Source: Chaenocephalus aceratus
Taxonomy: Eukaryota > Chordata > Actinopteri > Perciformes > Channichthyidae
Direction of reading: 5' to 3'
DNA length: 64,000 nucleotides
Assembly (NCBI GenBank): GCA_023974075.1
Contig: CM043808.1
Coordinates: 23,336,227 to 23,400,226, forward strand
Shown here: positions 22,531 to 37,500 of the stretch, one piece after another
Layout: each line of letters begins with the position of its first letter
Numbering within the stretch: position 1 is the first letter of the stretch
Program-made: the position numbers and the translations under genes
The notes under the pieces: generated by a model
What the model was told of the DNA's origin: nothing
Database searches by the model: none
The model's input: only the letters and a program-made list of their open reading frames with translations

Positions 22531-25500
22531 GGTGCTGCGGATGGTGGCTTGATTGTTGTTGTGGTTGTGAAGGATGATGAGAAGGTGGAGGTCCCACCAT
22601 CAGGCGTCCGATTTCTAGTCCCCCAAAGATGACCTGCCCGGGGCTGGAGTACCTGGTGGGCACGGTGTACTGGGCTGTCAGGAGGGTGTCTTGGCTTTGG
22701 TCTGACCCACCAGCTGTGGCCCCAGCAGGGGTTGCGGTGGGATTTGTTAGGACATCCAGCTGAACATTTTGATTGGCTAGGAGTGATTGGACCAGACCAA
22801 TGCTTTGGGCAGGGGACATGGCCTGGGCTGGACTATGGATGGGGGCAATAGGGATGTTGACGGTGCAGGGCGGGTTGTCATCGGTGCTCCCAGCGGGGCC
22901 GGACACAGGCAGGTCATCTTCATCCTCACTGAAGACGTTGGAGCTGAAGACGGGCAGATTGATGTAGTCCATGGAGATCTTACGCACCTCTGGCAGGTAG
23001 ATGGTCATCTGTCGGGGCTGCAGATGGAGGAGGCTTGTCTTATAGATGACTAAGGGGAGAGGACCAGAGATAAAGACATCGGACTTATTTAAATGTATTT
23101 ATTAATTTATCGCTAAATGCTAGTTGAAAAGTTTTTGATAGGTTACCTGCACCAAGATTAGTTGGCAAGAAAGCGGCAAGCCCCACAATCTTGAATTTTG
23201 TTCCCCAAATATTGGATGTGACCTGAGCAAGGTAATTTTGCTGCAAGATGGGCACAAAGAGAATGATTTTATATATTATGTATGTCATTCCTTAAACCTG
23301 TATTGTATTTGTTGTGCTTGAAAAGTTTATGCACACTCATCCTGTGCATAGACTTCATTACACAGCACTGATCCAGAGGAAAATAACAAATTAAGCTCAA
23401 ATGATTTTACTATTACCTGAGTGATGTCATCTAAAGGAAATTCCCTCCGTGTTAGACTGGGTGACCCAATTGAGGGTTTCCGTATGGGTAACCGTGGTGA
23501 CCTAGAGATCTCTTGTGTAGCACGGGAAAGTTTGGGGGATTTTCTGGGATCAATGTTGATCCTGTTGGAAAAGGGACAAACTAAGTCTCTACAGAGAAGG
23601 TAGTAAATAAAAAATAAAAAGGTTTAGGCATGCATTGAACCAAAAACAGTGCAGATTTGTTACACAATGATATATGAAGGAAGTTATCAATAATTGCTGG
23701 GATGAAACTCAAATAATCTCACTTCTGATATTACATATTTTATATAGACATTTATTAAAAAGCCAAACGTTCATTCTTGTGTTTTTAAGCTGTTGGAGGA
23801 AGCTAAGATATCTGAAAGCTCTCTGCTGTCGAAGAAGCATTTAAGCTGATGCTGAATAACTGCATAATATGTGGGAAATTCAATGTTTATTTAAAAAGAA
23901 TTGTGTAACATCTAAGCCAAACCCCCTTAATACATTTCATTTTGTGTAGAGAGAACTAAACAACCTTCCACCAATCTGTAGGTCCTTCGGTCAAAATGTC
24001 AAAGTGTCCCTGTGCAAAATACTGAGTCAGTGTTTGTGTGCATGTTAATATATACTGATGAGCAGATGGCCCCTTGTACAGCAAATATGAATTTTGTATA
24101 CGAAAAAAATAAACATCAAATAAAGATGACGTGCTACAGTACACACAGGTTTCTGGTTACCTGGGCAGTTTGGGGGATTTGCTCCCTCTGGATATCTTTG
24201 GAGATTTCTTGCCAACCCAGTCGTCACTCAGCTCAATGTCACTGGAGTCAGAGCAGTTACAGCTGTCAATCATGGCAGATATCAGACTGTTGCCGTATAT
24301 CTCGTCTGAGGAGAAAAGACAAGATGGGGGACGAAAAAGAGGGGTACATTTTGAGTAAATGGATTGTCGATGTGTTAATTTCAACAACAAATATTTAATG
24401 AGATGCTATAATGTGTGTTCACTGTTCACTCATTTTTAATGACATCTGATTAACTTGAGAACTAAATCAGGAAGAGAAGAAGGAAAAACAAATATACAGA
24501 TAAAGATGATCTCTCTACTTTGGCATTTCTGAAAATACAGATGACATTACACTACTCCAACAACCTGGATAAAGGCATGTTCCTCATGGATTTGTATAAA
24601 ACTAACTCTATGGCACAGCATTGTTCAACATTTCTAAAGATAAATATTTAATCCCATTTGGTCCAAATCTTTGTTTCAGTAGTTTCAATTCTTCTCTTTT
24701 GCCTCATTCTTATGGAGTCAGTGAACCACTGCGGTTCCAGTTTAGGTCAAGTTAATTTATTTGATGGACATTAAAGTGTGAATGGGCTGGAACCATTTCA
24801 TGGCTGGCTTCATTTATCACTGCATGGAGACGGGTGCGGGTTGATTTATGAGGAACCCAGGGGCCATCAGAGCCCCCATTAAGCAGCTTTTAATTAACAT
24901 GGGCGCAGTCTGCCCTATGTGACTAAAACATAGCCACTCTCTAAGTGCCAAGTCAAGGAACTCAAATAACTGGAAAAGTACTGGAGCAGGCCGATGTGTC
25001 TGAGGAATACATTTAGCAGTTTTGTTTTACTCTTACACATACAAACATTGGGTTTTATGCTAACAGGTACAGATTTATCAACAAATCAATAAGTCGATCG
25101 ACAGAAAACAATTGACAAATATTTTAATACTCAAACAAATGTTGTTTTTGTGTCTGACTGATTAGACCAACCACTCTAATCAGGAACCTGTTCTTGGTTT
25201 TGCTCTGTGAAGTTGCCAGTATGAAGAAAGCGCAGTTTTACCTGTTTTCCCATCTGTCTTAGGGTCCATGATGACAAACTCTGGACGCAGTTTACTTATT
25301 CGCCGGCCTTTTAGGATGGGCACCAGACCCCCGAGGTACTCCAGGTACAGAGTGTAGCAGGGCCCCCCCACCTCAGGGTTATCCTCTGTTCGCTTCATTG
25401 TACAGTGCAGACGCTCATTTCCAGCTGTCGGGTAGCTCACAAAATCACGCATGTTGTTCGGATCAGGGATGGGGGGCTGAAAAGGAAAGGGGTGTATTTG

Positions 25501-28500
25501 TTATGAAGGCTTATCTCAGAAGGTGAGATCTCTGACGGAATGCAATTCATTAAGTATGTATGTTATGGTTTCAATTGATCCAGCAACCCCCTGTTCGGTG
25601 TTACCTTAATGGTGGGTACAAAAGCAGTAGTGACGTAAAAACAGAGGCGGGAAGGCATGGTGAGCTTGGCAATATCTTTTTCCTCCTTCACTGCTGTGGC
25701 GATGCCCTGCTGGCAGAGTAGCTGTAGATTGGCAACGCGGTGCTCCACTCGCACTACGTAGAGCGCCGGGCCGCATGCCAAGAACAGACGGGAGTCCCGG
25801 TGTCCCCAACACAGCGTAGTGATGGGGCGCTGCAGGGTGACAGGAGACACATGGGAGAAAGGATGAGATTGTTTTGTCACATTTACAACACTACATACTG
25901 CAATACATCATTCAAATAAAGCATGAAAGATGTAAATATTAAGGGATCTAATTGGTATGGCTGTGACATATAAGTATAGAGTCCAATCTTGACAAAGGGA
26001 AATAACAAACACATACAATTCTGAGTAATGTGACTCAGGTTTGGCCCTGTTAAAGTTCACCTGTGCTGGTGTGTCCAGTGTGTAGATGTGTTCACCCTGA
26101 ACGTTGTAGAACTTAACAAGGGCGCTCCTGGTAGGGGGACAGGAGTGGTCGGAGGGGAGGAGGGCCCTCTCCATCCCGGCCACCGCAAGGAGGTCCCCCT
26201 GCGAGCACCACTGCACCACCACATCTGTAACACGAGGCACAGGAGAAAAATTCATGTAATGCAGAGTAACACATGCCAACAACATTTACCAAATAAATAA
26301 AATCCTTGAGATATCATTGAATGAAACATTATTGCACACCTTTCAGCCCGGTGCGGATGAGAGTGGGAGAGAGGTCGTCGTAGTTGTTCATCAGGCTGAT
26401 GTCTCCAGATGTGAAGCTGACGGTCAGCAGTGGTTTATGACTGTGCACTATGAAGAGATAAAGGACCATTTAAACATATTGAACAGGAACTGAGAAAGCA
26501 ACATAACAAAGTGGTAACAATTTAAAGTACATGGTTTCAACAGCAAAGGAATAAAACAAGTTTCCACATTTAAGTATAGTGGATGTAAATAAACTAAATC
26601 AAGGGAAGGGTTACAATTACACATCTGTGCACTGAATAAAATGCAACAATTTATTTTATGTCAACTTTATATGGCAGAACAGAGAGTAAGGAAGATAACT
26701 TATTACAACCCCAATGTAACCTGACATGTAACAAGGGAGGGTCTTCATTGATTTGTCAATACATCGATTTGTCAAGAAAGAAAAAAATCAATGGTGTGAA
26801 CTCTTTTTAATCATTGATTCTTCTTTCAAGGGAAACTGCAAAACATTGCCCAGTTGCAGCTTCTCAAATATGAGGATGTGCTCATTTTCATTGTCTTGAT
26901 AGTAGACTGACCATATTTAGGTTTTAGATTGTTGCCCAGACTAAACAAGCAAAAATAATGGCATCACATTGGGCATTTTCCATGAGTTATTTACTTGCAT
27001 TTCCAGAGTTGGCTAAAAAATACCGCCCGTGTGTTTGTGTGTTCTTATTTACTCTAGAGGTAGTTGGAGGCTATTAAGAGACAGATGAGGACAGTTAATT
27101 GGCAGTTGTACATATTTGTCAGTGAGTTTCCACTGTGTACATTTAATGAGAATACACAATTTCACAAACACAGGCCCAGCACATCTCCCTGCTGCACCTA
27201 TAGCTGCAAACAAGTGGCATTTTCCGTAACATGCTATAAATAGAACACCTTCAGACAACCACCCATACGTTTTCCATTAAAACAGCCTTGAGTCTGTCCT
27301 TTCTCCTAGTCCTGCAATGACCCAAATACCAACACAAATGAATTATCCACTGCTGCTTTTGATTTCAGCCAAGGCTTAGTTACTCCTTCTTAATAATAAT
27401 CCATTCAGAATGGTTTTAACATTAAATGAGACATATGCTTCTTTTGTAAATGCAGAGTGTGTGTAGTGATAATGGGTCATTATATATCATGATACAGAGA
27501 TTTGGAAAGGCAGAGGAGCAGGCGGCCTGGTGTCTTAGTCATGTTTTCGACTTGAGAGATAATTTCTATCGAGGCCAATCAATTACTATTGGCTAGTTCA
27601 ATTAGTTTAACTAGCGAGTTAGAGCATAATCAGGCAAGCACTTTTCAGCTTTACCACATAACCCACATTGAAAGGAAGGGGAAAAATAGCACAGCAGGAG
27701 GAGGACAGACCCTCACCAATACAGCCTTAGCAACTGGGACTAATTAAGCTCAAGAGAAAAAAGGAGGCAAAAAAGGAAAACAGGAACCAATAAAATGAGG
27801 CTGTTACGTGGGCTGGTGTACACGGTGGAAGCAGCCAGGAGGTTGGAGGGCTAACCACATGCAACTCTACTATTGTGTGACTGCTCACGTCCCAGTAAAG
27901 TAGCAGTAATCAATCTATTGGCATTAGCCACCAGATTTTCTCAGGCATACCGTTGACTGTTTTAAATACTGCCATTGAACACGTCTGTAGGCTGCCAGCA
28001 AAGGGCACTAAAAAAGGTGAGTTATTTTAGGATTAAATTAACTATATGCTTCATGAAAATCTGAAAAGGAGGTTGGTTGGAAGAGAGTCTACAGGTGGGG
28101 TGTAAATGTTTATTTGGCAACTATTCAAACCTTTTTTTTTTCTCCTCTAATGTCAACAGTAGCATAAAGTCAACTGTAGCCAGGGCTGTGCAGAATGTTT
28201 AATTTGTACACGTAAAACTTCCACTTCCGTTTTTTAGACTGAAGCCAAGAAAGCAGTTCATATTTACCTAAAAAAACTGCCTTTTTTATAATGTCGTTAT
28301 ACAGTATAAATGTAGTTTATGGTGTTAGATTGTTGCTACAACGCCCCTTGTTGTTTTGTTTTTTAAAAGGCTTCACGCCAACACATATAGATTAAGGCAG
28401 AACATTTTGTATTTTGTACTAGGGTTCGATCGGGACATTAAAAGGTGAACATATTCCAATGGAGTGGATTATGTTTAAAGAAGAAACAATTGAAAATAAA

Positions 28501-31500
28501 GTCATAAATGTATAAGTTTTGTGTTTAGACACTACAAAGAATTCATATTTTATTTGTAGATAACGCACTTCCTTTTCCAGGTAGAACCATTGATTGTCCA
28601 TAATGTAAGTGTGTCGCACACAGAGCCTGGTGACGCACCCCCTTACACTGTGACATCTGCTGCTGTTATGACAACAGCTACTGCAGCATTAAAAGCAAAC
28701 AGGAGGTCTAGTGGCAGCGTCAGCCCATTGTCAGGAGAGCTCCTTCTCCACCTCCTGCCCTCCATCTTAAACCGCAGCCCCCCCACCCATCTTCCATTTG
28801 GTCACACTCTCTTGTTTTAATGCGACCCTCCCTCCCCGTCTTCACAACTGGTAGAGAAGTGGGAAATATTGGAAGAGTCATCTTCTCACTTATAAAGTTT
28901 AATAAATGATGCGGATCGCCGGTGAGATCAGCATCACAAATGACCTACCCTTCTAACGATGAGCTTCAATGAATACCTCCTATACATCGACAACCCAAGA
29001 GTATACTCCAAACTATAAAATGTGTTTACCTTATTTAAGAACACATTTTAATACACTGCGTAATACTAACAGGGTAAAGCAGGCATCTCAGGATTGAAAT
29101 GTAATTGTGCCAAAGACCATCAAAAGTGTTCAGAAGCACTCAGTTGAACATGTAGGTGATCCAATCCACTACTTTCATGATCATTTTTGATGATCACATT
29201 CATTTAGTATATTATTTTATTATGAATCTAATATCGATACAGAAACAAGGCACAGTTTATGTCCACGTGTACACCTGTTTCTGCGAAATAAATATTCATG
29301 AGAACACTAGGGAGGGGAGGCTACTAATCACAATATAGTGAAACCCTACCAGCCATAACTTGTGTCCTAACCTTGTGCCCCCAATTGGAAATCTTTCCCC
29401 CTTCCCTTTGGACTAAGAGCCTGAGGAAGAATTGATGGAGTCGTAAAAGATGGCGGTAAGAGGCAGGTAGAGTAACTTATGGTCCTATGTATTTTGCACA
29501 GAAGTACTTACGTATTAAACAGCAAGACTCTCTTTTAAATTATTCAGGCCGATACATTTATTTAACGTGGTTTCAAATTGGTTATCAATAATTGTGGAAT
29601 TAACTAGTATTGGTATTGACTACTAGATGTTTGGTATTGGTACATCCTTACTATGTAAACCTTTATTAGTGTCCAATCCTACATCATATTATTCAGTTGT
29701 CTACCGTAGACATGATGTAAATTGCATTTTTCGCTGTGTGTGTCTGAACAAGCCACAAAGAGCAGTCAATTTAAATCAAACCCCGAGCAGCTTACTTTGC
29801 AGTGGAGAGTAGTCGTCAGAATCTGTGTCGCTCTCACTGCTGTCCTCCACCAGGAAACTGGGATAGTTCCAGGACATGCTGACGATGCCATCCGACTCAT
29901 GCAGCAGAATGTGGGCCAGCATGCGCCCGTGGCAGTCCATCACTATCACCTGTCCATCTGCAGTACCGAACAACACCTAGAGAGAAATAGTAAAGGGTTT
30001 TAAGGGAGAGGAATAAAGAGGAAAAAATGACACACTCTAACTTGGACTTAAAGGCAGAAGATGGAAAGGAAGCTACACTTAGAAATAGACAAGAGATGAC
30101 AGATAGAGTTAAGAGAAGTGCATATCACAAGGACAACAACTTGGGGAAAGAGACATAAATGGGATGAAGAGGTGAAAAAAGACATATATCCAGACTGAAG
30201 TTTGATGATGTCCAACCTGAGATGACAATTTAACAGCATGGAAGCATAAACATAGCCTAACAAAAAAATTACACTTTCAAGACAGAGCAGGGTTGCTGTC
30301 ACTCAGAGATGATCTCCCTCTGGGCCGGTCGCAGCCTTCTGAATGACAAGTCCACATACTTAAAGTGGCAAATGACAACCTAAAACTTCTAAAGCTATTC
30401 AAATCAAAGCCTTGTAGTGGTAGGGTGAATTGTTACAATTCTGCGGGATGTGTGCGTGTTACCTGCTGGTCATCGGGGGTCCAGATCCCACAGGTAATCT
30501 GGCTTTCCAGGTTGATCTCGGAGGACCAGTGTCTCTGCCCGCTGACTGACCCCACCAGGACAAAGCCATCGCGGTAGGAGATGAGAGCCTGGGTGCCATC
30601 ATGGGACCAGGTGAAGTCACTCACCTATAGGGGCCCAGATACATGAGTTGAGTAAGGAATGATGATAATGAGATGCTAGCTTTATGATTAAAAAAACAGT
30701 TGTGTAAATCAAACAGCCTTTGATGCCATTGTAACTGTCATTCTGTTATTTAGCACTGAAACAGTTCCTCGGTTCATCAAAAAGTCGATCCACAGAAAAA
30801 TTCCTTGTCGATTATTTAGATAATAATTTCGTTTAATAATAAATAACGTTTTTTTCCTTTCAATTTTTGGGGGATTTTCTTCATACTGTGAATATAGTCA
30901 ATTGATTATTGAGTATGTTTACTGTAAAAATGCAATATATGAATAGCAAGAATTATGAACTGGTCGTATTTAACAACACTCAAATGTTTTAGGAGGCCCA
31001 GTATGCTTAGTAGCAGGGCTCTAATGATGGCAACATGAAAATCTCCAAACAGATGTTAAGAGAAGAACGGCCTCTAGGTGCTGCTAGCAAGACATTTACA
31101 CCTAGTTTCATTCCAGTTTTGTGACCAGCACTGTCAGAACATTTAAATATTGACTGCCTGTTAATGTCAGTATAAATAATACACTTGAACTGAGTGACAG
31201 TATAGTGAAAGTGTCAAATAAAGTGTTATCTGTAAATCTAAACTTTTTCTGTTCATTTGCTGTTGTTGATATGTATTTTACCCATATTACTGTTCTCTAT
31301 TGTGCATCTACTTGCTTTATATATGCACTCATGTTCATGAATACAATTTGTATTTCTCAACATGCATTCCATATTCTGTTTAAATGCAAAGGAAAAATGC
31401 ACTTTAAATGACACATTTTGTTCACGTCCCATTTCTGTGTAATGTATTTTACCTGGGCTCCACGGTCATTGACCAACTCCACGGACCAGCGGCCCTCATA

Positions 31501-34500
31501 CTGGATCCAGACAAAGATTCCTCCATCTGTGTCACAGGTAGCCAGTTTCTGGAAGGGTTCATTCCACCGCACCAAGACCACCTAAAAAAAAAAATGCAGA
31601 AAATATAATGAGAAGGGAGAAAAGGGACAAAAACAATGATTATAGAGACCGTCCCGTGTCCTTCTGAATGCCATTGTCTGTGACCCTGTCAGTGTTATCT
31701 AGTGAGATAAGTATTTTCAGAGATATGCAAATATGTATACACACAGCAGTGGCCTTCCTGTCACAGAGCTTTGCCTCTCTAACTACAACAGATAATGTGA
31801 AATGATGAACAGCACAATGCCTCGTCAGAGTGCCCTTGATCTAAACTTTGAACTCTTGCCTGAACACTCGCTGTATGGCGCTCTAAATTGGGGCGTCAGC
31901 TGAAACGGCAAAAATCCAGAAAGTTAAATCCATGCTCCAACATTTCAATGAGCTAAATTTAGCATCAAACCAGACGAAAATATACCGCAAAGTGGGTTAA
32001 CCTCATTTTGAAAGAGTCTCAAAGGAGCTGAAAATATCCTGAATATTACTGACTATGAGATTCAACTATTGAATCTCTCTGCAGACTGTTGTCTATATAA
32101 TCAATATGTCCGTCCTTGTTTTGTTACTTGATAATGTGAATAATGAATAGCTGATCTTGTGTTTGTTTCAATGCACCGGTTATGTTTCAATTTTTTATTC
32201 TATGAAAAGCATTGTATTTGTCTAATTGTCAATTTTGGAATTAGAGGGGAATCTAATCTAAAAGAAGTGAGAGACACAAAATAGTTCACTGATGCATGAA
32301 CGTCCCTACAGGAAATAGTGTATTGTGGATTAAAGATCAGACCGCCTCTGACACAAGAGACTCACAGATGCATGGGTTTCTGTATTTAGTAGATATAGCT
32401 ATGGATCATCATTCACTGAGATGCAAATGTATAACTGGGAGAAATCAACGATCAAAGTGATTATAATGTTTTTCTTTGTCAGCATCACCCATCTCAAAAG
32501 CACAATCTCCATCCAGCCCCCTCTACTCCCTGTATGTTTCTCTTTCTGTTCTTCCGTGGCGTGACTCAGCCTGTTCCCAGAGGAATAATCCTGAACAGGG
32601 AGCAGCTCTGCTCGCCCTAAGTGAAGCACGTGGGCTGTACACGCTCAAACACACAAAACAGGGCAGGTTTTAGTGGGGCTTACGCTGTCCGAGTGAAAGA
32701 CCAACAGATCAGAGGCTGAGAGTTGGATAAGCCAGCCAGTCTTGCTCTTTTTCTCCCAACAACACCATCAGCCCCGAGCAGCAAACACTATTTTATATTC
32801 CTCTGAAGATACTCAAAATATATGGAAAACCTGAATAAACAATTCTCCCTTCATCAAAACATCTTCAAGGTCCATATTGAGCTGCTTAATCTTTAGGGAA
32901 AGTAAACATTGGGAAATCACAAAATCAAGGCTACGTGTGATTTTAAACCATCTTCTGTTACTACATTGATAATCAGCCCAGATTAGCAAGTGATTGATTC
33001 ATCAAATCATTATACATTCGCTTCATTACATCACATTGCATTTAGCTGACGCTTTTATCCAAAGCGACTTACAATAAGTGCCTTCGACCAACAAGATACA
33101 AACTGAAGAAAACAAAATCATATAAGTACATCAAGTTTCATAGAGCTAAAACATTTCAATGCTACTCAACTAGCTTCAGATAAGCCAGTCCTTTATTAGT
33201 ATATAAGTGCTTTGTTAGCAATTCTTTGTTAGTAATTCTATCGCTCGAAGTGGAGTCGAAAGAGATGAGTTTTCAGTCTCCCCCAGAAGATGTGCTTCAT
33301 AGTCAAAACTTGAGCAGCACGACCCAATGTTTGGAAAAGAGGCGGCAAAAAGATCTAATCTAGGTTTGATGGTAAATGATATAGTAACTGTAGATGAGAA
33401 ATGTTGATAAATATAGTATAATAGGGTGTAAAACTAAATGATATAAATCCAGTAGATGCTTCCATGCAATAAATGCAGCAATGCTCAGGTAACAGTTACC
33501 AATCACATTTATTCTGCAGGGTTTTCCAATAATTCCCTAATAATCACTGCAGTGCAGTGTGACATTTTCGTTGAGTTCTACTAGCTGAACTTTCAGTGCT
33601 CTGCCTCACACAAACATGTTTATATGAATACACCATGTGCAGCCCTCTAGTGCAATGAGTGAACAGAAGGATTCATCGCTCTGTTGGCCTTGCTCCCTCA
33701 GCAATAAAGTGTCCTGTGAGCCAGATTTACTGTGTTTTCCCTCCCACTCCCAGTGGTATAAATCCTAATGTTGCTCTATAGGTGTGCCTCAGCTGGCAAA
33801 CTGCAGGAAGGAGGACACAATGAGAGCTGGCCTGTTGCAGCTCTGCACCTAAGGTCTGTATGTCATTCTGACTGACTTGACCAAATTCACGCACCATTAA
33901 AAAGGGCCGACCATGTATCATTCAGCCACAGCAGTCACTGGAGGCAGCGGTGCTCAGCGCGCGCAAAGCTGACAAGCTTGGGCACTAGTATTGTCAAAGA
34001 TTTCTTGGAAAGACACATTTCTATGATCAAGTATCTCCTTAGGGCAGTGGTTCTCAAACTTTTTCTGTCAGGCCTCCCCTTTGGAGAAAAGAAAAAGTCG
34101 GGCCCCCCCAACACAAATAGTCAGGCTCGGTGGCGGCGCCAGAGATTTCTTTTGGGGCTGCTGTGCGGTAGCTTGACGTTTCATAGAGGGTGCTCAAACA
34201 TTTAGGGTTTCCCATTAATGTACCGGTCGCTACAGTGGAATTTTCTACTGCAACAATCCCCACGCACACACACAGTGTACCCGTGACTGTTACAATGAAG
34301 GCTCGATAATCAGCTCACGGCATATAGGTGTAAGCAGGGGATTTATTTTTAAGTATTGAAGTTAAATGCATCAATCTGGTGCACTTTGAGACCAAAATGA
34401 AGAGATCTATGGATACATCTCTCAACACCCATTTGAAACAGAACTGTTAACAGATTTACTTTTTCTTTATGGATATTTTACAAATCAGCCTTTTAAACTT

Positions 34501-37500
34501 TATTCTTGTGTTACTGTCATATACTATTTCATACCTGTTTTTCATTTATTCTCTTATTTTTTTATAACTATAATGATCATATAAACGTGTGCCTCAGAAA
34601 TAATTGTTTACATTAATGGTGACCAAAACGTTTGAGACCCACTGAGATAACACAGAGTTCTTTAGTTCACTGAGTCTCTCAGTCTGACAGGAGAGGACTC
34701 TCCTCCACCTTGTTGTTGAAAAAACTCCTTATATCCGTTAGCGTAGCTCGCTAGCACCAGAAGCTAACAACAACGATCTCCGGTACGCTCTCATGGCTCG
34801 TTCCACACACACACAGAGCCGAGCTTTAATGAAACACAGAGACCCAGACGTAATAGTACTGCATCATATTATTTTTGAATCAATAATTTTTCTACAAATT
34901 ATGATTTTATTTTTTTTAATCTTTTTTTTTATTTGTTTTTATATATATATAAAACCATTTTTCCTCCTGGTCTCTCGCGCCCCCCCTGGCATGCCTCCCC
35001 CCACTTTGAGAACCACTGCCTTAGGGGAATACAAATCCATCTTGTTACTCCACCCGTGCACTGTCTGCAACCCCTGGTGAGCCAAAAGGATTTTCCGGAT
35101 GGTATTACAGTACCCAGTACAGCTCCAACTGGTGTTGACATGAGGCTTTAGATCAGGGAGGAGTCTATGTTGCCTAATTCTTACATCATGTCTCTGCTAT
35201 ATAAACTAGAAAAGGGACAAAACAAAAGATAACAAATCAATAAATAAGCATAAGGTTCACACATGGTATGTATTGCATGTTCACACACTTATCTGCAGCC
35301 GCATAGAGGTGAGAATAATCTGTATTATGTGTCTGTGTAAATATAGCTCAGTGTGGAGATTAGTGTGAGCTGGTCAGGCATCCCGCGAGGGAGACAGCTG
35401 AGCACCTCGCTGTGACGCAGCGATCTGGGATATTAGACGTCATATGGAGACAGGCAGGATCAGAGTGAGAAGCCACAGGACAATGAAGGGTCAAAGGGAT
35501 CACAGAAGAACAAGGTGAATGCTTGCACAAATGCAAACCTATGCAGACATATTGGTGACAATGCTCTCAAAGACCAATCAAAGGACCTTAGAATGTTAGA
35601 TACCACAATTTGACATTTAGAAAGTGGGTTACTACGTTTACAATCCCTTTCATTCTGCCCTTTGGGTAGGGCACGGCCATTGACAACTTCTCCTTGGGAA
35701 GTTGGCACCGTCTTTGCTCCTGCAGTGTCTTGCTGTTGTCATTGCGGCCCGGCCTCTTGCTGAGACTGGGAGCAGAGCTGACCCATTGGAGTCAGCAAAA
35801 GGGAGAGGACACAGTGAGAGACAGTGCAGTGTCACAGTGGTGCAGTCGTCCATGGCAATGCTTTGTTTTTAGGATTAGGGCTTCTTTTGAAAACACACTT
35901 ATGAAGGAGGAGGCTGTGTTTTCTTTTTTCACATCTTAACATGCACAAACCTAAATGACACTACACAAATTGCAAGATTAAACTGAAATCCTTTATTGGA
36001 CTTTCTTTAACTAAAGCCAAGGTTACTCTGCTAAACAAGTCATAGTTAAACGAGTTAAACCTATTAAAATAGTTTATTCATTTAGGTTAAGTCTTTAATG
36101 TCTAATTTGGGAAATATGGACTGCAGCACAGCAATGAGAGAGACACCAAGACACAATTATCTATCTATATCTGGATAAAAAAACAACATCTAGAAAAGGG
36201 ACAAATGATCGCAGTTCTAAAAATACCCATTTTAAAATAAATTCCTATGCTTTTCTTTTGAATGTGAAGCTGCTGCTGAAACTTCTTGACTAATGAAGAA
36301 TAATTGGAAAGTCAAGACCCCCTGACCGACAATAAAATCTGATACAGAACTACCAAGCGAAAAGGAGCCTCTCCCTTCTCCCTCTGCCCTCTCCTGTAAT
36401 TCTGGGTCTGACATGATATTAAATCAGAGGCAAAACTCAATTAAAGAGAAGAGCTGCACTGATACAAAAGCAAGGAAGCCAGAATGGGGGAAGTAGGGTC
36501 AGAGAGATTTGCAGCGTGCAGAAAGGGCAACGGGACGGGACCTTCAGGAGGTAGAGTCTATTTGCAAGTACTTTGCCATTACATTTCACATCGCTAAAGA
36601 TATGTGCCCAGTTAGCACTGTTAGCAACCAGGGCTTTAAGTAACTTGTCAACACGTTGGACAAGCGTTACGCGATGCTGTCTCGGTATTATTTCAGCAGG
36701 TCTGCGCTGCCTGCACTATATGACAAATGCCGTGGGGAAGTTGAGAGAGATGTGGCTTCAGCTGACTACTTTGCTACCACAACAGACCTATGGTCTAGCC
36801 GAGGGGTGCCCAACCAGTCGATCGTGAGATGTGTCTAAAAATAGAACAACAATATTCTGTTTTATCGTTAATGTCCTGTAACATAATCTTCCTGTGCCAG
36901 AATAATGCACTTGAACACATCAAAGCTTTGTGATTGGCCGGCGTCACCCCATGTGTCGGGGCGTGGCTGAGGGTCTTCAGTACTGGTGGCAATATTGTCT
37001 CCTGCCTGCGCTCATCTCTGAAACCAGACCATGTAAACAGGCCGGTGTTTCTTGCAAACAATCTTTAAGAGATGACATGAGCAGCCCTACCAGCATTTGC
37101 CATGGTGGCCTAAACATTTTTATTTGGTCTTGAATTGTAGTTCAACATTTATTTCCTGTTACTTCTGGAGAATCTGGACCATGACGGTTGGCCAGCCTTC
37201 AACGTTTAACTGAGTGGAATAATGAATATGTTTTACCAAAATGTTGGCTATATGTTAAAGAGTTTTCAGTAGGTTGTGACAGTGCACTGCATCATATTTG
37301 ATTTCATTTATTTTGGTCTAATTTATTTTTATTTATCATATTAATAATATATGTTTAGTATGGTTTTGGAAGTGCGCTCCAACATATTTGTTGATCTTGT
37401 TTATTGGTAAAATATTATTTGTTTTAAAGTTCAATAAATGGTCAATGAATAATCGTCAAAATAATCGTGATATCAATTATTGACCCAAATAATCGTGATT

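Noticed and set aside
22046..22632. Plus-strand ORFs of polyleucine and polyalanine
   Set aside because: Antisense shadows of the tulp4 CAG/CAA tract.
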